Source: Cyclina sinensis
Lineage: Eukaryota > Mollusca > Bivalvia > Venerida > Veneridae
Direction: 5' to 3'
DNA: 64,000 bases
NCBI GenBank assembly: GCA_012932295.1
Contig: JAAONU010000016.1
Coordinates: 15,850,111 to 15,914,110 of the forward strand
Positions 60,701 to 64,000 of this stretch are shown here, one piece after another (position 1 is the stretch's first letter; every line of letters begins with the position of its first letter). Made by a program: the position numbers and the translations under genes. The notes beneath the pieces were generated by a model, which did no database searches, was not told the origin of the DNA, and saw only the letters and a program-made list of their open reading frames with translations.

Positions 60701-62640
60701 GGCTTTGATTTGTGTAATGGCATTTCTAAATGTTATGTAGAGCATGTCGCCTAATTCACCTTTTAATGTTGGTCCAACATAGCTGAAAAAGAAAAAAATA
60801 TATATCTAATGTTGGTTTCATTTACTTGTGTAAAGAGGAAAATGTTTAAGTTTAACATTGCTTATTAAAATCTGAAGAAAATGACTAGACCTATTGCAAA
60901 AACAAGTACAAAGAAGGCAAAGTATAGATTCCAAATTTTCTTCATAAAAATGCATCCGATAATGTTTTCAACGTAATCGTGGTATACCACAAGGTAACGT
61001 TCTTTCTCACCTTTCGTTTAAGATGTAGATTTGATTGCGTATGTATTATTCACTTCTGGTTCATTTTTTTGTGATATACTGGCAATTAAACAATATATTA
61101 CATTACGACATGTGCAAATTCAGCCAAGTATAAAACCTTACATGCTTGCTAATTATTTTGTTATGACAATATGATAAAGAAAACCAAATACCGCAAAGTA
61201 CCTTTTGATAATGAAATGTTTTATTCACTTTATACTGTCAAACGAAATTGCTACAGAAACGTGATACTAATCTAAACACTAGACATTTCCTAAAGGTAAA
61301 AGGTTTTAAGTTCATTAAGCATTAACATCAAATCACAACACAAAAGATTTTAGAGACTTTATTCGAGGACATTTTGCGATCCCATGGCCAGTTACAAACC
61401 TCTTATTGATATTGTGTTATATTTACAAAGACATCTTCAAACTTGTCCGTTTTTTTTAAATAATCAACTTCCATGTTTATTCAGAATAGAGACGTAAAGT
61501 TAAGAGTTTAAAAACTTAAAAAATATAGTTTGTATCTTTGCAAAACATTTCTGAAAATGTCGACAAAAAGATGTTACTATAAAAGTTGGTAAAGAAAGAC
61601 AATCAATTACTCTAAAGGTCACCTCGCGTAATACGAAAGCCCATTACATGTATGTCCGACATTATCGCCTTTCTATTTAAACTGCCAAAACTCATGCGCC
61701 TCAAAATTGCCACCTAACATTTTCTTGCGCAGTGAACAACTATTGACCGACTAAAATATTTTTGACGATTACTTCGCGATTACTAAAAATTATTGTTTGG
61801 TCTATGAAGTAGAAAAAATTTGTGGTTATACAGCTACAACGGTAATATTTCATTGAGCAAATAAAGAAACAAAAGAGATTTCCTAAATCACGAACGGTTA
61901 CATCATGAGGTTTTCACTGCTGATGTCAAGAACGCATGCATTTAGCCAAAAACGTATACACTATCAACATAGCTATCTCACATAGGAGAACAGCTGGAGA
62001 ACATTTTATACGCGCTAATATTTCTGCAAACAATGGCTTCTAGTTATAAGTTTACACTACAGACCTTGCTTCATGTTTTCTGTCAAGAGTTTGTAGTAGT
62101 GCTGACAGGTTGGACTGCTTATAAATTTGAAAACGTGATAATTTTCTGCATTTAGCACAACATTTTGCAGTTTGAAAGACCGAACATAAAGTTTCAAATA
62201 TTGTTTAGTTGGTAAAGGATAAAATCTTTTGAAATATGCCTTAACAAATTATGCTGACTTAAAGAAAAAACATGATTCTGTAATCTCTGTAAAATACTTC
62301 GAAAAAGCTTAAAGAAAGAGGGAGAGAGAGAGAAGCAAAATTCTGTCAAATAACTATTTTAAACTATGGACCAGTAAAAATTGTATTGCTTTTGACGAGC
62401 TCACGACTTTGAGCCTGAGAATAAAGAAGTGAATTATAACTTAAAGAATATATGGGATAAGTTTACTGAAACTGAACACTTAAAACAAAGAAAGAAGTTC
62501 TGAAACAGAAAGCTCACCCATGGTATGCTGGTTGGTAAATTTCCTTGGTGAATGTGGCGTCCGTGTACTGTTTGTAAACCACCTTTATATACTTGCTGCC
62601 TATTCTGTTGTGGGTGGTCTTTATACGCAGGTCAGCTTCA
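51701..62640 (-). CDS. Hephaestin/ceruloplasmin-type multicopper ferroxidase (first exon(s) outside the window; six one-base frame breaks)
   Basis: Fourteen exons: 62518-62640, 60652-60782, 59992-60204, 59309-59636, 58780-58886, 58047-58223, 57373-57472, 56882-57069, 56237-56448, 55284-55435, 54377-54589, 53766-53990, 52553-53482, 51701-52110; about 1,170 residues forming six cupredoxin domains in three pairs. Copper ligands are all present: SVHPHGLF and WGYHSH (domain 1) with HTVHFHG and LLHCHVMPH (domain 6) for the trinuclear centre; type 1 sites in domain 2 (GIHSMQI, VCRNNDHLHDGM), domain 4 (DLHGIAL, YCHTHHHLMAGM) and domain 6 (Cys, His, Met in HCHVMPHLVRGM). It should oxidise Fe(II) to Fe(III) using oxygen outside the cell. 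Domain 3 has a His-rich insert (SHHHMHHGEHH). The last exon is a basic 137-residue tail ending NRRKK, with no membrane helix, unlike hephaestin. Frame breaks lie near 53067, 53927, 53983, 55289, 57395 and 58082. The start codon and signal peptide were not found. Confidence 0.9.
59918..59952 (+). repeat. Alternating (GC)n/(AC)n tract
   Basis: Alternating purine-pyrimidine GCACGCGCGCGTGCGCGC followed by (AC)n, in the oxidase intron between exons 3 and 4. Confidence 0.85.
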
Positions 62641-64000
62641 CTGAAATAGTAAAGACGCAAACGAGTACAAGAAAAAACCACCTCCATTAAGCATTCGCTT
62701 CTGACTCATAGTTTTGTCAGTTAACGAGAAATTGCGTGGACAAACGTTGTTTGCAAAACTGACCAATTGACAAACAGGTCAAAGAGCGCGTCTCTTCATA
62801 GATATGAAACAGTTCTGGAGAACACTCAGTGCATGTATAACGATTTGATATCAGATGTTAGAAGTGCAAAATGAAATGTGTGATGGTGTGATAAAATATG
62901 TTTTTGAAGAATAGTCTCAGCCAATCAGTAAATTTGTCCAGATAGTTAATAAAATCATCCGTTAATGGTACTCTTAATTGAATGAATTATGAATATGTTG
63001 TGAAGTGTGATATGTTGATGATGGTAGATAATAATTCAGATGACAAGTTCGATAATCAATATTTAATTAATTTTCATATCTTATGAAATATATGTCAAAG
63101 CAACGTTTACTCCTAAAAAAGAAAAAAATGCAAAAAATATGTTATCCTTTTAAAAATGCAAATTCAATTTTTAGTAAATGCTAGCTATCATTTAACGCCC
63201 AGCTATTAAAGTGACAGATCAGCTAAACAATTCTAGCGTGAAGTGAAACGGTCACATACATTCCAAGAGACATATATTGTGACATATAGCCCCTCCGTCT
63301 GACGGCTTAAGTGTGGAAGAAGCAGGTTTATGGTTCATTCTATGACAGTTTGTTGTTATCGATTATCAATTTATCATTTAAGAATACATATATTGATATA
63401 TAATTGAATATGAATTACGAAGTTTTCACCTCTTAAATGCCAAAAGATGTCGAGAAGGAGTTTCACGCTTCCTATGCCATCTAAAATAATCTAGACATAC
63501 TTTGATATTTGGTGTTTTAATGTCGTACGTCAGTTATTGTCTACATATGTATGTATGTCGGTCGATCTTCATAGAAAATTATGTCGGTCATTCGGTACAC
63601 TATAGAGATGTGTACTGTTCTGTTTTCAAATGACATTGTTTCACACAGTATAATGCTGACCAGTATGTTTTTGATCGATCTATGCGGTATAGAAATAGTG
63701 TCCACCATTAAAAGGCTTTATTTGTTGCTTTCTAGGCGCTGTTTTAAGTATTTCATCCTCCACTGCTATATACATATTCTGCCCACTTGAATATGCTTGT
63801 ATCGCCACTAGCAGTTATATCGATTGACAATCTTATCGAAAAGTGGAAATGTTAGTCGTTTATAGTTCAAAGAATACTGAGATATACATGTATTTAGTAT
63901 CAGAGAGATGATGCAATCGCATTGTCCACTATCTTTTTAAAACGATCACAAATCGTTGTTGTAAGGGTGAAAGCGTCCCTGTGAATAACTTTGCCCTGAA
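62641..64000. other. Oxidase intron, nothing recognised
   Basis: Upstream of the first visible oxidase exon. That exon begins mid-domain after an acceptor, and the YYIAAxExxWDY-type start of cupredoxin domain 1 was not found here on the minus strand. The first coding exon(s) should therefore lie beyond the right edge. Confidence 0.5.

Noticed and set aside
1..64000. CRISPR arrays, bacterial operons, plasmid or phage features
   Set aside because: Spliced exons, poly(A) signals and SINEs show animal nuclear DNA, and the tandem repeats lack spacers.

Overview
The window is animal nuclear DNA: AT-rich, with short exons joined by GT-AG introns of 0.3-7 kb, tRNA-derived SINEs, fold-back MITEs and tandem repeats. 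The gene content (a six-domain ceruloplasmin/hephaestin-type oxidase, a C-type lectin-like receptor, a large lipid transfer protein), together with a 150-bp tandem-core element resembling bivalve 'pearl'/Helitron-type repeats, points to a lophotrochozoan, most likely a bivalve mollusc. The species is an inference. I rebuilt exons by matching reading frames and intron phases by eye, so exon ends may be off by a base or two.

Layout. About 0.4-6.6 kb, minus strand: the first exons of a large lipid transfer protein (vitellogenin/MTP superfamily), running off the left edge. 7.6-10.5 kb: repetitive DNA, including a fold-back element nested inside another. 10.8-23.1 kb, plus strand: at least 19 exons of a large, probably secreted protein with two Hedgehog signalling-domain-like modules in tandem, followed by a third module resembling M15-type peptidases. 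No autoprocessing Hint domain is visible. This is the most unusual content of the window. 28.2-29.9 kb, plus: a single-exon 557-residue protein that I do not recognise. 31.3-33.2 kb: an 11-copy, about 151-bp tandem array inserted into a SINE. 35.4-39.5 kb, minus: a complete eight-exon type I membrane receptor with two C-type lectin-like domains and a tyrosine-rich tail. 40.1-41.5 kb: inverted minisatellite arms around a second repeat. 42.3-50.5 kb, plus: a two-exon gene of unknown function whose 7.2-kb intron holds another inverted minisatellite. 51.7-62.6 kb, minus: a multicopper ferroxidase, lacking only its first exon(s).

A recurring feature cuts across three genes. The Hedgehog-like gene, the oxidase and the 42-50 kb gene carry about a dozen isolated one-base frame breaks, nearly all a single extra base, in otherwise conserved exons with intact splice sites. 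The lipid-transfer exons, the 557-residue ORF and the lectin receptor carry none. Uncorrected insertion errors in the assembly are the simplest reading. Recent pseudogenisation is the alternative, and one or two in-frame stop codons in the Hedgehog-like gene support it.

Nothing suggests that the genes form one pathway; this looks like ordinary animal gene order with heavy repeat traffic between and inside genes.
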